This document shows positions 52,080 to 60,673 of a stretch of DNA of 64,000 nucleotides, one piece after another. Under the pieces are notes generated by a model, which ran no database searches, was not told the DNA's origin, and saw only the letters and a program-made list of their open reading frames with translations. Location: positions 1 through 64,000 of the forward strand of contig ONJF01000007.1 of the NCBI GenBank assembly GCA_900318085.1, written 5' to 3'. Within the stretch, counting starts at the first letter, position 1; the number at the start of each line of letters is the position of its first letter. The stretch is from an uncultured Bacteroidales bacterium (GTDB taxonomy: Bacteria; Bacteroidota; Bacteroidia; Bacteroidales; F082). Both the position numbers and the translations under genes were made by a program.

Positions 52080-52123
52080 TTCGATTATTTGATTTAAAGA
52101 TTTAAAATTCAAAATTACGTCTT

Positions 52124-52291
52124 AACTACAGATTATACGGATTTTACGGATACAATTGATAATTATGAGGATGCAAGCATCCAAATTGATACAGATTTTC
52201 ACCTTATGTGACAGAGGCATCTGTACTCATTCGACGCTTGCGTCCAAAAATTACGTCTCTATATTCTGTTTAATTTGTGCAATCTGTAGTT
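52124..52291. repeat. Inverted repeat in the long glnA leader
   Basis: AACTACAGATT (52124-52134) and AATCTGTAGTT (52281-52291) are perfect 11-base arms about 146 bases apart. A direct repeat AAAATTACGTCT (near 52111 and 52247) flanks the segment. No gene is seen between 52080 and 52426. Confidence 0.55.
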
Positions 52292-52317
52292 CTGTTGTCG
52301 CATTATTTATATTTTGC

Positions 52318-52326
52318 GCAAAGATA
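52318..52326 (-). promoter_or_regulatory. -7 promoter element for glutamine synthetase
   Basis: TATCTTTGC on the minus strand lies 238 bases upstream of ATG 52079, giving an unusually long leader. Confidence 0.65.
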
Positions 52327-52398
52327 GTAATTATTCCGTCATCGTTGTCCAAAAGAAGAATAAATGCTGTTTTTTCCTTTGATTACGCTGTTTTTTCC

Positions 52399-52407
52399 TA
52401 TTTTTGC
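52399..52407 (+). promoter_or_regulatory. -7 promoter element for the 52427 gene
   Basis: TATTTTTGC on the plus strand lies 20 bases before ATG 52427. Confidence 0.65.
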
Positions 52408-52426
52408 CATAACAAAAGCATGAATT

Positions 52427-52663
52427 ATGGCACTAAGAGACTGGATGATTGCCTTCAACAACGCCAAGACGATGGAGTCGAACGGCGAAGAAGGCCCTGA
52501 ACTGATAGCGGAGTACGAGCGTGTGATCGAGAAACTAGGCGAAGGTCCTTTTACCGAGGCCGAGGAAAACGTGCGCAAGGAGGTTTGTCGGAACCTCTAT
52601 GAGTTGTACCTTATTAATGATGATGCGGATAGGGCGGAGGAATATCGGAAGATGGCTGAATGA
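52427..52663 (+). CDS. Small acidic helical protein
   Basis: This is a 78-residue, Glu-rich, probably all-helical cytosolic protein (MALRDWMIAFNNAKTMESNGEEGPELIAEYERVIEKLGE...DRAEEYRKMAE). No domain is recognised; the pattern resembles a single tetratricopeptide-like helical pair. A well-placed -7 element supports it as a real gene. It lies 61 bases upstream of a Crp/Fnr-type regulator. Confidence 0.6.
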   Translation: MALRDWMIAFNNAKTMESNGEEGPELIAEYERVIEKLGEGPFTEAEENVRKEVCRNLYELYLINDDADRAEEYRKMAE

Positions 52664-52724
52664 CAGTGAAATGTCTTAGAATTGTAATACGCATTTTTTT
52701 CTGTCATAAAACCACGAGAAAGCG

Positions 52725-53303
52725 ATGGAACTTAAATTCAGCAACGATAGTATTAACCTCCAGGTGCTGCGGGAGTTCTGCAAGCAGGAGGGCGAAGCGG
52801 TCGTTTACCGCAAGGGTGAACAGATGGAGCGCGAGGGCGAGCCGTCGAAGTGGTTCGGTTTCGTAGCCGAAGGATGCTTGAAGTATACAGTGCGGGGCAT
52901 TGACGACGAGCGGGAGCATATCACATGGATTTCGTTTGATGGCGAGTTTGTGGGCGACTATCCCGCAGGTCTCAATGGGCGTCCGGCGCAGAACACTATC
53001 GAGGCGATGGCGCCCAGCCACGTGTTCCGCGTGAGTTGTGAGCAACTGCTGAAATGGTTCGATGAGAACAGCGAAAGGATGGAGCTGCGCAGTATCATCG
53101 GCGAACATTTCCTTTGGCAAATAAAAGGCCGTTACCTCGATTTCTTCCGCGCCACACCCCGCCAGCGTTACAAAATGCTACTTCAACGCTGTCCTGGCAT
53201 CGTTCATTTGCTCGACTTGCAAGACATCGCCTCGTTCCTTTGCATCACCCCACAGATGCTCTCCAAAATACGCAAAGGAATCACTTTCGAGACCAAGCAA
53301 TAG
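52725..53303 (+). CDS. Crp/Fnr-family transcriptional regulator
   Basis: This is a 192-residue protein. Residues 20-120 form a cyclic-nucleotide-binding-type beta roll (VVYRKGEQMEREGEPSKWFGFVAEGCLKYTV, then WISFDGEFVGDYPAGLNGRPAQNTIEAM). The last 60 residues contain a helix-turn-helix (DLQDIASFLCITPQMLSKIRKG). There is no Fnr-type cysteine cluster, and the effector is unknown. It ends in TAG. No target genes can be assigned; the adjacent small gene may be co-transcribed. Confidence 0.82.
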   Translation: MELKFSNDSINLQVLREFCKQEGEAVVYRKGEQMEREGEPSKWFGFVAEGCLKYTVRGIDDEREHITWISFDGEFVGDYPAGLNGRPAQNTIEAMAPSHVFRVSCEQLLKWFDENSERMELRSIIGEHFLWQIKGRYLDFFRATPRQRYKMLLQRCPGIVHLLDLQDIASFLCITPQMLSKIRKGITFETKQ

Positions 53304-53387
53304 CAAAACTCTGAAACTATTTTCAGACTTTCACTCTTGACTCCCAATTGCTGGGATTTGCCGAGGACTTTTTCGTGCGGTTTCCTG

Positions 53388-53396
53388 TAACTTTGC
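53388..53396 (+). promoter_or_regulatory. -7 promoter element for the 53423 gene
   Basis: TAACTTTGC on the plus strand lies 27 bases before ATG 53423. Confidence 0.65.
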
Positions 53397-53422
53397 GGGC
53401 AAAATTGCAAAAGACAAAGAAT

Positions 53423-54553
53423 ATGAACAAGAAAAGTATTATTACGATGATGCTTGCCCTTGTCACAATAACAGGACTGGCACAAACAACGCAAAAGGTC
53501 ATCAGCAACGGCCACTCCTTCAAAGAGTTGCCTACATCCCAAAACCAAGAAGATGGTTCTATCATAGGACGCCCCTATAGATTTTTTGACAGGACGGCCT
53601 TTTGCTCTTATAATAAATTTCACCCGTCGCAATATCTTACTGATAATAATTGGGATATCCTTTGTGCATTTGTGGAGCCTGGGCCTGCTACAAAATTAGA
53701 CTCACTTGGTATAGCTTATAACAAGAGTCAGTTAAGGCTGCTTGAAGTAGGAGATTTGCTTTCTTTTGATAACGGCATATATTCAACCTCTATGCCAATC
53801 TTTGGCAAGTATGAAACGGAGGCTATCCGTAAACAATCCAAAGAGTTTGCCGATAGCATATTTCCAGCAATAGAGCCGGAAATCTCGCGATTTATTACCG
53901 ACCTTGAAAAATCGGGCTATTCCCAACAAACATATAGCCTTGTTTTCTCATATCTTCTTGACACTTATATTTGGGACAATGAGCGATTAGCCTCGCCAAC
54001 GGGCTGCGAAGATCATGGATCGTGGAGTGGGGCGTATTGGGCAATGTTCGACGCCCGCAATCATGTTAAAGTTGGGACTAATGGTTATGGTCCAGTGGAA
54101 CAGAATTGGACTGACAGCCTCGGGTATTGGCTTAATTCAAATAAACTAATGTCGTTTGCAAATGAGGTAATAAAGTCGGGAGGAAATCGTATCGAAAACC
54201 AAGATGTAATAGATGCTATTGCAGGTTGGGGACTCGTGGACGAAAACGGAGATATTTTAATCCCAATAATGCACCGAAACAGCAATGACGACATCGATAT
54301 TCTTTGCAAGAGCATTACCAATAAGTTAAGCAATGCCATAAAGAATTACTGTAAAACTTGGTATTCTGCTTACAATCTTTCCTCGGAAAGAGTGGGACAA
54401 ATCGTGTTTTACCATGAAGTAATGTGGGATTTGCTTGAAATACTCGAGTTTAAGGGGTTGATATCAATGCCCCCCATTCTTAAAGGCGAGGAAGTTGGAA
54501 AGCAGCATTTTGGCGACATTTGCTTTATCGTCATAGATGATTCAAATGAATAA
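53423..54553 (+). CDS. Secreted protein of unknown function, A+T-rich
   Basis: This is a 376-residue protein with a signal peptide (MNKKSIITMMLALVTITGLAQ). No domain is recognised. The middle carries an aromatic stretch (GCEDHGSWSGAYWAMFDARNH). The C-terminal third resembles a winged-helix or lid-like fold (DVIDAIAGWGLVDENGDILIPIMHRNS). Base composition is more A+T-rich than that of neighbouring housekeeping genes, so it may be acquired. It stands alone with its own promoter. Confidence 0.6.
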   Translation: MNKKSIITMMLALVTITGLAQTTQKVISNGHSFKELPTSQNQEDGSIIGRPYRFFDRTAFCSYNKFHPSQYLTDNNWDILCAFVEPGPATKLDSLGIAYNKSQLRLLEVGDLLSFDNGIYSTSMPIFGKYETEAIRKQSKEFADSIFPAIEPEISRFITDLEKSGYSQQTYSLVFSYLLDTYIWDNERLASPTGCEDHGSWSGAYWAMFDARNHVKVGTNGYGPVEQNWTDSLGYWLNSNKLMSFANEVIKSGGNRIENQDVIDAIAGWGLVDENGDILIPIMHRNSNDDIDILCKSITNKLSNAIKNYCKTWYSAYNLSSERVGQIVFYHEVMWDLLEILEFKGLISMPPILKGEEVGKQHFGDICFIVIDDSNE

Positions 54554-54637
54554 ATAAGAAACTATAGTTTCGCAAGAACTGCTTTTAGTTGATTAAAACC
54601 GCAAGCAATTTGAATCTGACAAAAGCATTCTAAATTA

Positions 54638-56071
54638 TCACCCAAACAGGTCATCAAGCACCACTTCCGACTGCACGCGGCTGCTGTACATGTTTTTTTT
54701 CACCCCGTATGTGGTTATCATAGTCAATTGAAGTGCTTTTTGGGTTTTGCTTTCTTCGCGGAAAGTTTCCATTTTATTTCTTAAAACCGCTTCGTAATCC
54801 TTATTGATGGTAAACTCATTGATGGAGAACTTCATCTCGCAAACGTTGATTACCCTGTCGCGCCTATCGATAAGCAAGTCAATCTGTGCACCGCGTTTCC
54901 TTTCCTCGCCTTCGGCAGACTTGTGGAACCATGCCGACACCTCGCATTGTACGGCGGAAATGCCTATGGCCTGCTTGACTTGGTCGAGGTGATAGAGGCA
55001 AAGTTGCTCAAAAGTGTAGCCCGCCCACGACCGCCGCGACGGGTCGTCCATGTGATTGGTCCAATAGTGTGGGTCGCGACTGTAATTGTCCTTGATGTAG
55101 GAAAAGTAGAACATGCTATAGAAATCGGTCAACTGATAGATGGTGTCTTGTTTCTTCTTGCCGAAATAGTTGTAGGGGCGGATGAATTCGTTATTGGTTA
55201 GGTTGTCGAGAATCGTCGTGAGGTTGCCGTTGTCGTGCAGTTTGGTCGCCTTGATGATTTCGTTACGCGTCAGTCCCATTCGTTTTTTTGAGAGGGCCTC
55301 AACTACGGCGATATGATTCTCTGGCTGTTTGAAAAAGGTGTCGTAAAGATGGCTGAACTCGTCCCAAAGCAGGCCTTTTTCCTTGAAGAAAACATTGTCG
55401 ATGTTTTGTGTGTAGGTCCATTTTGGGCTTAACTGCTTCAGGTAGAAAGGGAAGCCTCCCATAATCATATAGCATTCGGCAATGTCGTATCGCGTCCATT
55501 CTATTTCCTTCGACAACAGGTATTCTTCCGTTTCTTTGAGCGTAAAAGGACGGACAAACAAGCGCGTGCCGCAACGATTGAATAGTCCGCCTTGGTTGGC
55601 GAGGAGTTTGTTGGTCATCCATGAGGTGGCACTTCCGCAGGCAATTAATAGAATGTCGCCTTCGGCAGAAGCCCAGCCGTTCCAGAACTGCTCAAAAGCG
55701 GCGACAAAATTGGATTCTTCAGTGTCTAACCACGGCATTTCGTCAATAAACACAACCTTTTTTCCTTGTGTAGTTGTTTGTTGGAGATGCTTTTTGAGCA
55801 TATCGAATGCCTTATACCAGTTTTCGGGTATGGTGGAATCGCCGCTATATTCTTCCATTTGCGTGGCAAAACGCTCCAGCTGCACTGAAGTTGGTTGGTG
55901 ATAAACGCCTGTCAATTTAAATGCATATTTGTTCTTGAAGAACTGGTTGACAAGGAAGGTCTTGCCGACTCGACGTCGGCCATAAACCACAACCAATTCC
56001 GACTCTTTCGACTGCACGCATTGCTCCAAGAGTTGCATTTCGTATGCTCTACCGATGATTTTTTGCTCCAT
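54638..56071 (-). CDS. AAA-type ATPase with C-terminal DUF234 nuclease-like domain
   Basis: This is a 477-residue protein of the archaeal-type ATPase family. Walker A is VVYGRRRVGKTFLVNQ (about residue 35) and Walker B is KVVFIDEMPWLD. A winged-helix part follows (LTRNEIIKATKLHDNGNLTTILDNLTNNEFI). The C-terminus shows a PD-(D/E)xK-like core, RGAQIDLLIDRRDRVINVCEMKFS, with Asp and Glu-x-Lys intact. The family is common and often found with repeats, but its cellular role is unsettled. Its promoter at 56100-56108 is followed upstream by 54-bp tandem dyads that could be its binding sites. Confidence 0.85.
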   Translation of the reverse strand: MEQKIIGRAYEMQLLEQCVQSKESELVVVYGRRRVGKTFLVNQFFKNKYAFKLTGVYHQPTSVQLERFATQMEEYSGDSTIPENWYKAFDMLKKHLQQTTTQGKKVVFIDEMPWLDTEESNFVAAFEQFWNGWASAEGDILLIACGSATSWMTNKLLANQGGLFNRCGTRLFVRPFTLKETEEYLLSKEIEWTRYDIAECYMIMGGFPFYLKQLSPKWTYTQNIDNVFFKEKGLLWDEFSHLYDTFFKQPENHIAVVEALSKKRMGLTRNEIIKATKLHDNGNLTTILDNLTNNEFIRPYNYFGKKKQDTIYQLTDFYSMFYFSYIKDNYSRDPHYWTNHMDDPSRRSWAGYTFEQLCLYHLDQVKQAIGISAVQCEVSAWFHKSAEGEERKRGAQIDLLIDRRDRVINVCEMKFSINEFTINKDYEAVLRNKMETFREESKTQKALQLTMITTYGVKKNMYSSRVQSEVVLDDLFG

Positions 56072-56099
56072 ATCAATAACTTATAGTTGCAATAACGCA

Positions 56100-56108
56100 G
56101 CAAAGGTA
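56100..56108 (-). promoter_or_regulatory. -7 promoter element for the AAA/DUF234 gene
   Basis: TACCTTTGC on the minus strand lies 29 bases upstream of ATG 56071 and directly beside the 54-bp repeats. Confidence 0.7.
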
Positions 56109-56126
56109 CGAACTTTATCCGAGCAA

Positions 56127-56274
56127 TTTGTCGTTTTCTCCAAAAAAAATTCGAGTTTCCGACAAAAACATGCATCAAAATTTGTCGGAAAATTGGTATA
56201 AAAACCGACTTTCCGACAAAAACCAGTATCAAAATTTGTCGGAAGGTGGGTGTGAAAATTGAGTTTCCGACAAA
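56127..56274. repeat. 54-bp tandem dyad repeats upstream of the AAA/DUF234 gene
   Basis: TTTCCGACAAA occurs at 56156, 56210 and 56264, and its complement TTTGTCGGAA occurs at 56181 and 56235 with a partial copy at 56127. Every copy is spaced by exactly 54 bases. Each unit can form a stem with a 14-base loop. The array ends exactly at the meaB stop codon. Confidence 0.85.
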
Positions 56275-57393
56275 TTATTCCCGTTTCAGCATATTAAAAT
56301 AAGCATCCAGCAGTTTCTGCGCCCCAATATAAGCACTCATCCGTTGGCCGCGCACATCGGCTTCGACCAAGGGGAGAAGATCGGCAACGAGTTGGTTCTG
56401 GTAGAAATCGTTTTTCAAGGCGCTATCCATCGAGTCATACATCATCTGCACATCCTGTTGGGCGCGTTTCTTGTAAAGATAGCCGTTGTCGCGGATGGCC
56501 TGCACGTGGTCGGCGACCATCTGCCACACCTCGTCGATTTGGAAGCCTGTCAGAGCGGAGCAGGTCAGCACCTTGGTCTCCTGTCCCGATTCGGGCAAGG
56601 GGAACAAATGTAAAGCATTTCTGCATTCGGCGGCGGCGCGGTTGGCGCGCATCACATTGTCGCCGTCGGCTTTGTTCACCGCGATGCCATCGGCCATTTC
56701 CATGATGCCGCGCTTGATGCCTTGCAGTTCGTCGCCGGCGCCGCTGATCAAGATGAGCAGGAAGAAATCTACCATGGAATGCACTGCCGTCTCGGATTGA
56801 CCTACGCCCACCGTCTCCACAAAAATGGTATCATATCCCGCTGCTTCACAAAGGATTATCGTTTCCCTTGTCTTACGCGCCACGCCGCCCAAAGTGCCTG
56901 CCGAGGCCGAGGGACGGATGTAGGCGTTGGGATGCACCGAAAGCGTCTCCATGCGGGTCTTGTCGCCCAAGATGCTGCCCTTGGAGCGTTGGCTCGACGG
57001 GTCGATGGCCAACACCGCCAGCTTTTGTCCTTTGTTGCAAAGATGCACGCCCAAAGCCTCGATGAAAGTGCTCTTGCCCGCGCCAGGAACGCCCGTGATG
57101 CCCAAACGAAGCGCTTTCCCCGCATGAGGCAGACAGGCCGCTATGATCTGTTGCGCCAACTCCTGATGTTTGGGCAGGGCGCTCTCCACTAAGGTGATGG
57201 CTTTGCTGAGCGCCACCCGGTCGCCTTTGAGGATGCCGTCGACATACCATTCCAACGGCATCAGCTGCTGTTGATGGCGCTTCATGCGCTCCAAAGCGTT
57301 CGGGTTGACTTGGATGGGTCCGTCGACTCCTTCGGTGACCTTGAGGTTCGATTCCCATTCATGCTCCTGATTTTCAAAGTGTTCGTGTTCCAT
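56275..57393 (-). CDS. meaB: MeaB-type GTPase (methylmalonyl-CoA mutase chaperone)
   Basis: This is a 372-residue G3E-type GTPase. Walker A is LGITGVPGAGKSTFIEALG, with further motifs VLAIDPSSQRSKGSILGDKTRM, DTIFVETVGVGQSE and IAVNKADGDN. MeaB proteins protect adenosylcobalamin-dependent methylmalonyl-CoA mutase during propionate metabolism. The mutase is not in this window. ATG 57393 is chosen because the ATG at 57417 lies inside the -7 element at 57414-57422. Confidence 0.9.
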   Translation of the reverse strand: MEHEHFENQEHEWESNLKVTEGVDGPIQVNPNALERMKRHQQQLMPLEWYVDGILKGDRVALSKAITLVESALPKHQELAQQIIAACLPHAGKALRLGITGVPGAGKSTFIEALGVHLCNKGQKLAVLAIDPSSQRSKGSILGDKTRMETLSVHPNAYIRPSASAGTLGGVARKTRETIILCEAAGYDTIFVETVGVGQSETAVHSMVDFFLLILISGAGDELQGIKRGIMEMADGIAVNKADGDNVMRANRAAAECRNALHLFPLPESGQETKVLTCSALTGFQIDEVWQMVADHVQAIRDNGYLYKKRAQQDVQMMYDSMDSALKNDFYQNQLVADLLPLVEADVRGQRMSAYIGAQKLLDAYFNMLKRE

Positions 57394-57413
57394 AGCGGGC
57401 TGCGTTTGATTTT

Positions 57414-57422
57414 GCAAAGATA
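57414..57422 (-). promoter_or_regulatory. -7 promoter element for meaB
   Basis: TATCTTTGC on the minus strand lies 21 bases upstream of ATG 57393. Confidence 0.7.
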
Positions 57423-57523
57423 TGGATAATTGTTGATTGTTGAATTAACTATGTTGAAATCTCTGATTCGGCGGAGCCAATCTTCGATTTGTTGATTGTT
57501 GAATTGTTGTTGACTATGGATTA

Positions 57524-57604
57524 TAGCTTAAGGCTGCCACACCCTTGAAGGAGATTGCGGATCAAGTCCGCAATGAAGCCCAAGGTGTAGTGGGCCATAA
57601 GCTA
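57524..57604. repeat. 81-bp nested palindrome in the meaB-GT5 intergenic region
   Basis: The outer arms TAGCTTA (57524-57530) and TAAGCTA (57598-57604), a middle CCTTG/CAAGG pair and inner arms ATTGCGGA (57554-57561) and TCCGCAAT (57567-57574) nest within each other. The TGCGGA/TCCGCA core is shared with elements at 36037 and 50119. The rest of 57423-57676 holds a duplicated TTGTTGATTGTTGAATT and no gene. Confidence 0.75.
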
Positions 57605-57681
57605 TTGGCCATGACCATGGTTGAAATGGTTGTAAATCAATTAATTTGAAATTTTTCTTGCGTTATTTCAAAAAAAATGCG

Positions 57682-57690
57682 TAATTTTGT
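57682..57690 (+). promoter_or_regulatory. -7 promoter element for the GT5-domain gene
   Basis: TAATTTTGT on the plus strand matches TAnnTTTG and lies 25 bases before ATG 57716. It makes the ATG at 57677 an unlikely start. Confidence 0.55.
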
Positions 57691-57715
57691 AGTTTCTAAG
57701 CAAGACAAACAGCCC

Positions 57716-58540
57716 ATGACTAGCAAGACAAGAGTACTATTCGTCCATCAGGAAATCGCCCCCTACTTGCCGGAAACGCCTATGAGCCTCGTCGGGCGCT
57801 ACCTGCCACAGGCCACCCAAGAAAGCGGTAAGGAGATTCGCATCTTCATGCCGCGTTATGGCGTCATCAACGAAAGGAGGAACCAACTCCACGAGGTGAT
57901 TCGCCTCTCGGGCATGAACCTCATCATCAACGATACCGACCACCCTTTGATTATCAAGGTGGCCTCCATCCAAAAGGCGAGGATGCAGATCTATTTCATC
58001 GACAACGATGACTTCTTTACGAAGAAGAAATACCTGATGTACGACGAGAATGGTGCTTTTTGTGAAGACAACGACAGCCGCTGTGTGTTCTTTACCCGTG
58101 GCGTCATCGAGACGGTGAAGAAACTCAACTGGTCGCCGGATATCATCCATTGTCACGGCTGGATCTCTGCTTTGATGCCGGTTTACATCAAACGCGCCAT
58201 GAACGTTCGCGACAACCCGCTCTTCAACGAGTCGAAGATCATCTATTCCATTTACGACGACGAATTTGAAGAGAGCTTTAAGGCTGGTTTCGAAAAGAAG
58301 ATGAAACTGCCGGGCATGAACGCTAAAGACCTCAAGTATTTCAAGGAGGCCAACTACGTCAACCTGATGAAGGCCGCCATCGACTATTCCGACGGCATTG
58401 TGGTGAGCACCAACCGTCTCAACCCTGAAATCGAGGAGTATTTGGTCGCTTCCAAGAAACCTTTCCTCTCGTATCAAGACCAGGTGCACTATGCACAGGC
58501 CTGCAACGAGTTTTATGATTCCATCCTCGAAAAACAATAA
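57716..58540 (+). CDS. Glycogen/starch-synthase catalytic-domain (GT5 N-domain) protein
   Basis: This is a 274-residue protein equal to the N-terminal half of a GT5 glycogen synthase (RVLFVHQEIAPYLPETPMSLVGRYLPQATQESGKEIRIFMPRYGVINERR, DIIHCHGWISALMPVYIK). The GT-B C-terminal domain that binds ADP-glucose is absent, and the gene ends normally at TAA. Short GT5-only proteins of this length are common in Bacteroidota, so it is probably intact, but it cannot be a complete synthase. It is followed by a DUF4270 lipoprotein gene, a pairing I have seen in this phylum. Confidence 0.75.
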   Translation: MTSKTRVLFVHQEIAPYLPETPMSLVGRYLPQATQESGKEIRIFMPRYGVINERRNQLHEVIRLSGMNLIINDTDHPLIIKVASIQKARMQIYFIDNDDFFTKKKYLMYDENGAFCEDNDSRCVFFTRGVIETVKKLNWSPDIIHCHGWISALMPVYIKRAMNVRDNPLFNESKIIYSIYDDEFEESFKAGFEKKMKLPGMNAKDLKYFKEANYVNLMKAAIDYSDGIVVSTNRLNPEIEEYLVASKKPFLSYQDQVHYAQACNEFYDSILEKQ

Positions 58541-58590
58541 GAAAGGCTTTTTTGAGTTATCAGTCACCGAACAAAAACATTCTGATTCTG

Positions 58591-59940
58591 ATGAAAACAC
58601 GTCATTCAACGGCTTTGACTTGTGTGGCCTTAATGATTGGAACTTTGTTATTGGCTTTCACTTCGTGTAGGAAGTCGCCCAACACCATCGGCAACAACCT
58701 CATCGGCGAGAGCGAATACATGGATATCTACCATACCGACACCGTGGCTGTCGTCTGCCATTCGTATCTCGACTCGGTCAACACGACCAACCCGACCAGC
58801 GCCTTGTTGGGCGCGACGAAAGACCCCGTCTTTGGCACTACCGAAGCAGGCTTCTACACGCAGTTCCGCTTCTCGGTGGCGGGCCAGTCATTTGGCACCA
58901 ACCCCGTGCTCGACTCGCTTGTGCTGCAGCTCTGCCTGACGGGTTGCTATGGCGACACCATGGCACTGCAAACTGCTCATGTCTACGAGTTGGCCGACAC
59001 CCTCTCGTCTCATGAGAGCTATTATAACCATAGCGTTGTGGCTACTCATGCGATAGATCATGCCAATGGATACCAGTTCCGCCCACATCCACGGACCAAG
59101 ACGCATATCGTAGGCACCGACACCTTGGCGCAACCCGTCATCCGCATCCCGTTGGGCCAAGAACTGGGCAACCAGCTTCTGACGCTCGACACCACCGTCT
59201 ATTCGCTGCCCGACCTCTTCAAATCCGAGTTCCGTGGTCTTTATGTGACTTGCAGCCCCGTCAGCCAAAATGGTGCCATCAGTAGCATCAACTTGAACAA
59301 CAACGAGTACACCGTGCTGCAACTCTATTACCATGATGCTGCCACGCCCGACAAGCCCATGCGTTACAACTATTATGTGACCTCGTCGGATGTCTATTTC
59401 AACCACATGGATCACGACTATACACAAGGCAATGCCGACTTCACGAGCCAGGTGCTCGAGGGCCAGACGGCCTTGGGGCAGCAGCAGGTCTACCTGCAGA
59501 CCATGGGTGGCGTGAGGACCTTCGTCAAGTTCCCCAACATAGAGCATTGGGCTGACACCTTGGAGGAATGCCACATGGTGATCAACGAAGCAAAACTGGT
59601 CGTGCCCGTTGCCCCAGCCTCGCTCGACTCGGTGTATACCGCCCCGAGAAATTTCTTGCTGGTGGGCTTCAACGCCGATAGCACTACGTATCTCTTGCCC
59701 GACTATTTTGAAGGCAATAGCTATTTCGGTGGCACCTATAACTCGAGTCGTCAGTGCGTGACCTTCCGCATTTCGGAATATCTCCAGAGTGTCATCATGG
59801 GCGAGAAAGAGAACAATGGCATCAGCCTGGGCATCAATGGCGCTTCCTATAACGCACAACGCATGGTGGTCAACGGTCCCGAAGCCGCCGAGGGCGAGAA
59901 GTTGCACCTTGAGGTGACCTATTCAATCGTAAAAGAATAA
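58591..59940 (+). CDS. DUF4270 lipoprotein
   Basis: This is a 449-residue lipoprotein (signal ...IGTLLLAFTSCRK). DUF4270 features include the mature start SCRKSPNTIGNNLIGESEYMDIYHTDT, DPVFGTTEAGFYTQFRFS and a C-terminal series of beta-rich segments (VYLQTMGGVRTFVKFPNIEHW). It is probably surface-exposed; its function is unknown. It starts 50 bases after the GT5 stop. ATG 58591 gives the correct signal peptide. Confidence 0.78.
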   Translation: MKTRHSTALTCVALMIGTLLLAFTSCRKSPNTIGNNLIGESEYMDIYHTDTVAVVCHSYLDSVNTTNPTSALLGATKDPVFGTTEAGFYTQFRFSVAGQSFGTNPVLDSLVLQLCLTGCYGDTMALQTAHVYELADTLSSHESYYNHSVVATHAIDHANGYQFRPHPRTKTHIVGTDTLAQPVIRIPLGQELGNQLLTLDTTVYSLPDLFKSEFRGLYVTCSPVSQNGAISSINLNNNEYTVLQLYYHDAATPDKPMRYNYYVTSSDVYFNHMDHDYTQGNADFTSQVLEGQTALGQQQVYLQTMGGVRTFVKFPNIEHWADTLEECHMVINEAKLVVPVAPASLDSVYTAPRNFLLVGFNADSTTYLLPDYFEGNSYFGGTYNSSRQCVTFRISEYLQSVIMGEKENNGISLGINGASYNAQRMVVNGPEAAEGEKLHLEVTYSIVKE

Positions 59941-59952
59941 AACAACAATAAA

Positions 59953-60588
59953 ATGAAAAAACTGATTATCGCAGCATTGGTACTGGTCGGTTTGACTTGC
60001 CAAGCACAGAAGACTACAGAGAAAGAAACCGTCGTTGTCATCAAGACCAGCATGGGCACTATTAAAGCCAAGTTGTATAACGACACGCCCAAGCATCGTG
60101 ACAATTTCATCAAGTTGGTGAACGAAGGTTGGTACAACGGCTCGCCGTTCCACCGCGTCATCAAGGACTTCATGATCCAAGGCGGACAGAACAAAGACGG
60201 TCGCCTCGACCCAGGTTATAGGGTCCCGGCCGAGTTCAAGGACAACCACTTCCACAAGAAAGGCGCCCTGGCTGCTGCTCGCCAACCTGACCAGGTGAAT
60301 CCCCAAAAGGCTTCCAGTGGCTCGCAGTTCTATATCGTGCAAGGCAAGGTGTATGACGACCGTACTTTGGACATGTTTGAGGGCCGTATGGGCAAGGTGT
60401 TCAGCGCCCGCCAGCGTCAGGCCTACAAGACCGTGGGTGGCACCCCGCATTTGGACGGTGACTACACCGTGTTTGGCGAGGTCATCGAAGGCCTTGAGGT
60501 GGTCGACAAGATCGCTGCAGTCGAGACCGGCCGCGGAGATGTGCCCGTCAAGCCTGTCACGATCATTTCCGTTACAATTGAGAAATAA
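59953..60588 (+). CDS. Periplasmic cyclophilin-type peptidyl-prolyl isomerase
   Basis: This is a 211-residue protein with a signal peptide (MKKLIIAALVLVGLTCQA) and a cyclophilin fold. The active-site segment FHRVIKDFMIQGGQNKDGRLDPGY carries the catalytic Arg and Gln-Gly-Gly, and SGSQFYIVQG and GDYTVFGEVIEGLEVVDKIAAVET follow. It speeds proline isomerisation in exported proteins. It starts 12 bases after the DUF4270 stop. Confidence 0.9.
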   Translation: MKKLIIAALVLVGLTCQAQKTTEKETVVVIKTSMGTIKAKLYNDTPKHRDNFIKLVNEGWYNGSPFHRVIKDFMIQGGQNKDGRLDPGYRVPAEFKDNHFHKKGALAAARQPDQVNPQKASSGSQFYIVQGKVYDDRTLDMFEGRMGKVFSARQRQAYKTVGGTPHLDGDYTVFGEVIEGLEVVDKIAAVETGRGDVPVKPVTIISVTIEK

Positions 60589-60592
60589 GGCT

Positions 60593-60665
60593 ACTGGCTT
60601 TTGGCCTTGGGCTGCTGGCATTCAATCAGCCAGTTGCCAGAAGCCAGTTGCCAGAAGCTAAAAGC
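60593..60665. repeat. Inverted/direct repeat cluster between the cyclophilin gene and pheS
   Basis: A left arm CTACTGGCTTTTGGC opposes a right part that contains two tandem copies of CCAGTTGCCAGAAG (60630-60643 and 60644-60657) and AAGCTAAAAGC. The element can form an imperfect hairpin immediately after the cyclophilin stop. Confidence 0.65.
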
Positions 60666-60673
60666 ATACAACA

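Noticed and set aside
56127..56274. Repeats suggesting a CRISPR array
   Set aside because: The whole 54-bp unit is similar between copies, so there are no unique spacers, and there are only about two and a half units.
57716..58540. Glycogen synthase truncated by mutation
   Set aside because: The gene ends cleanly with a normal stop and following gene. Short GT5-only proteins of this length are usual in Bacteroidota.
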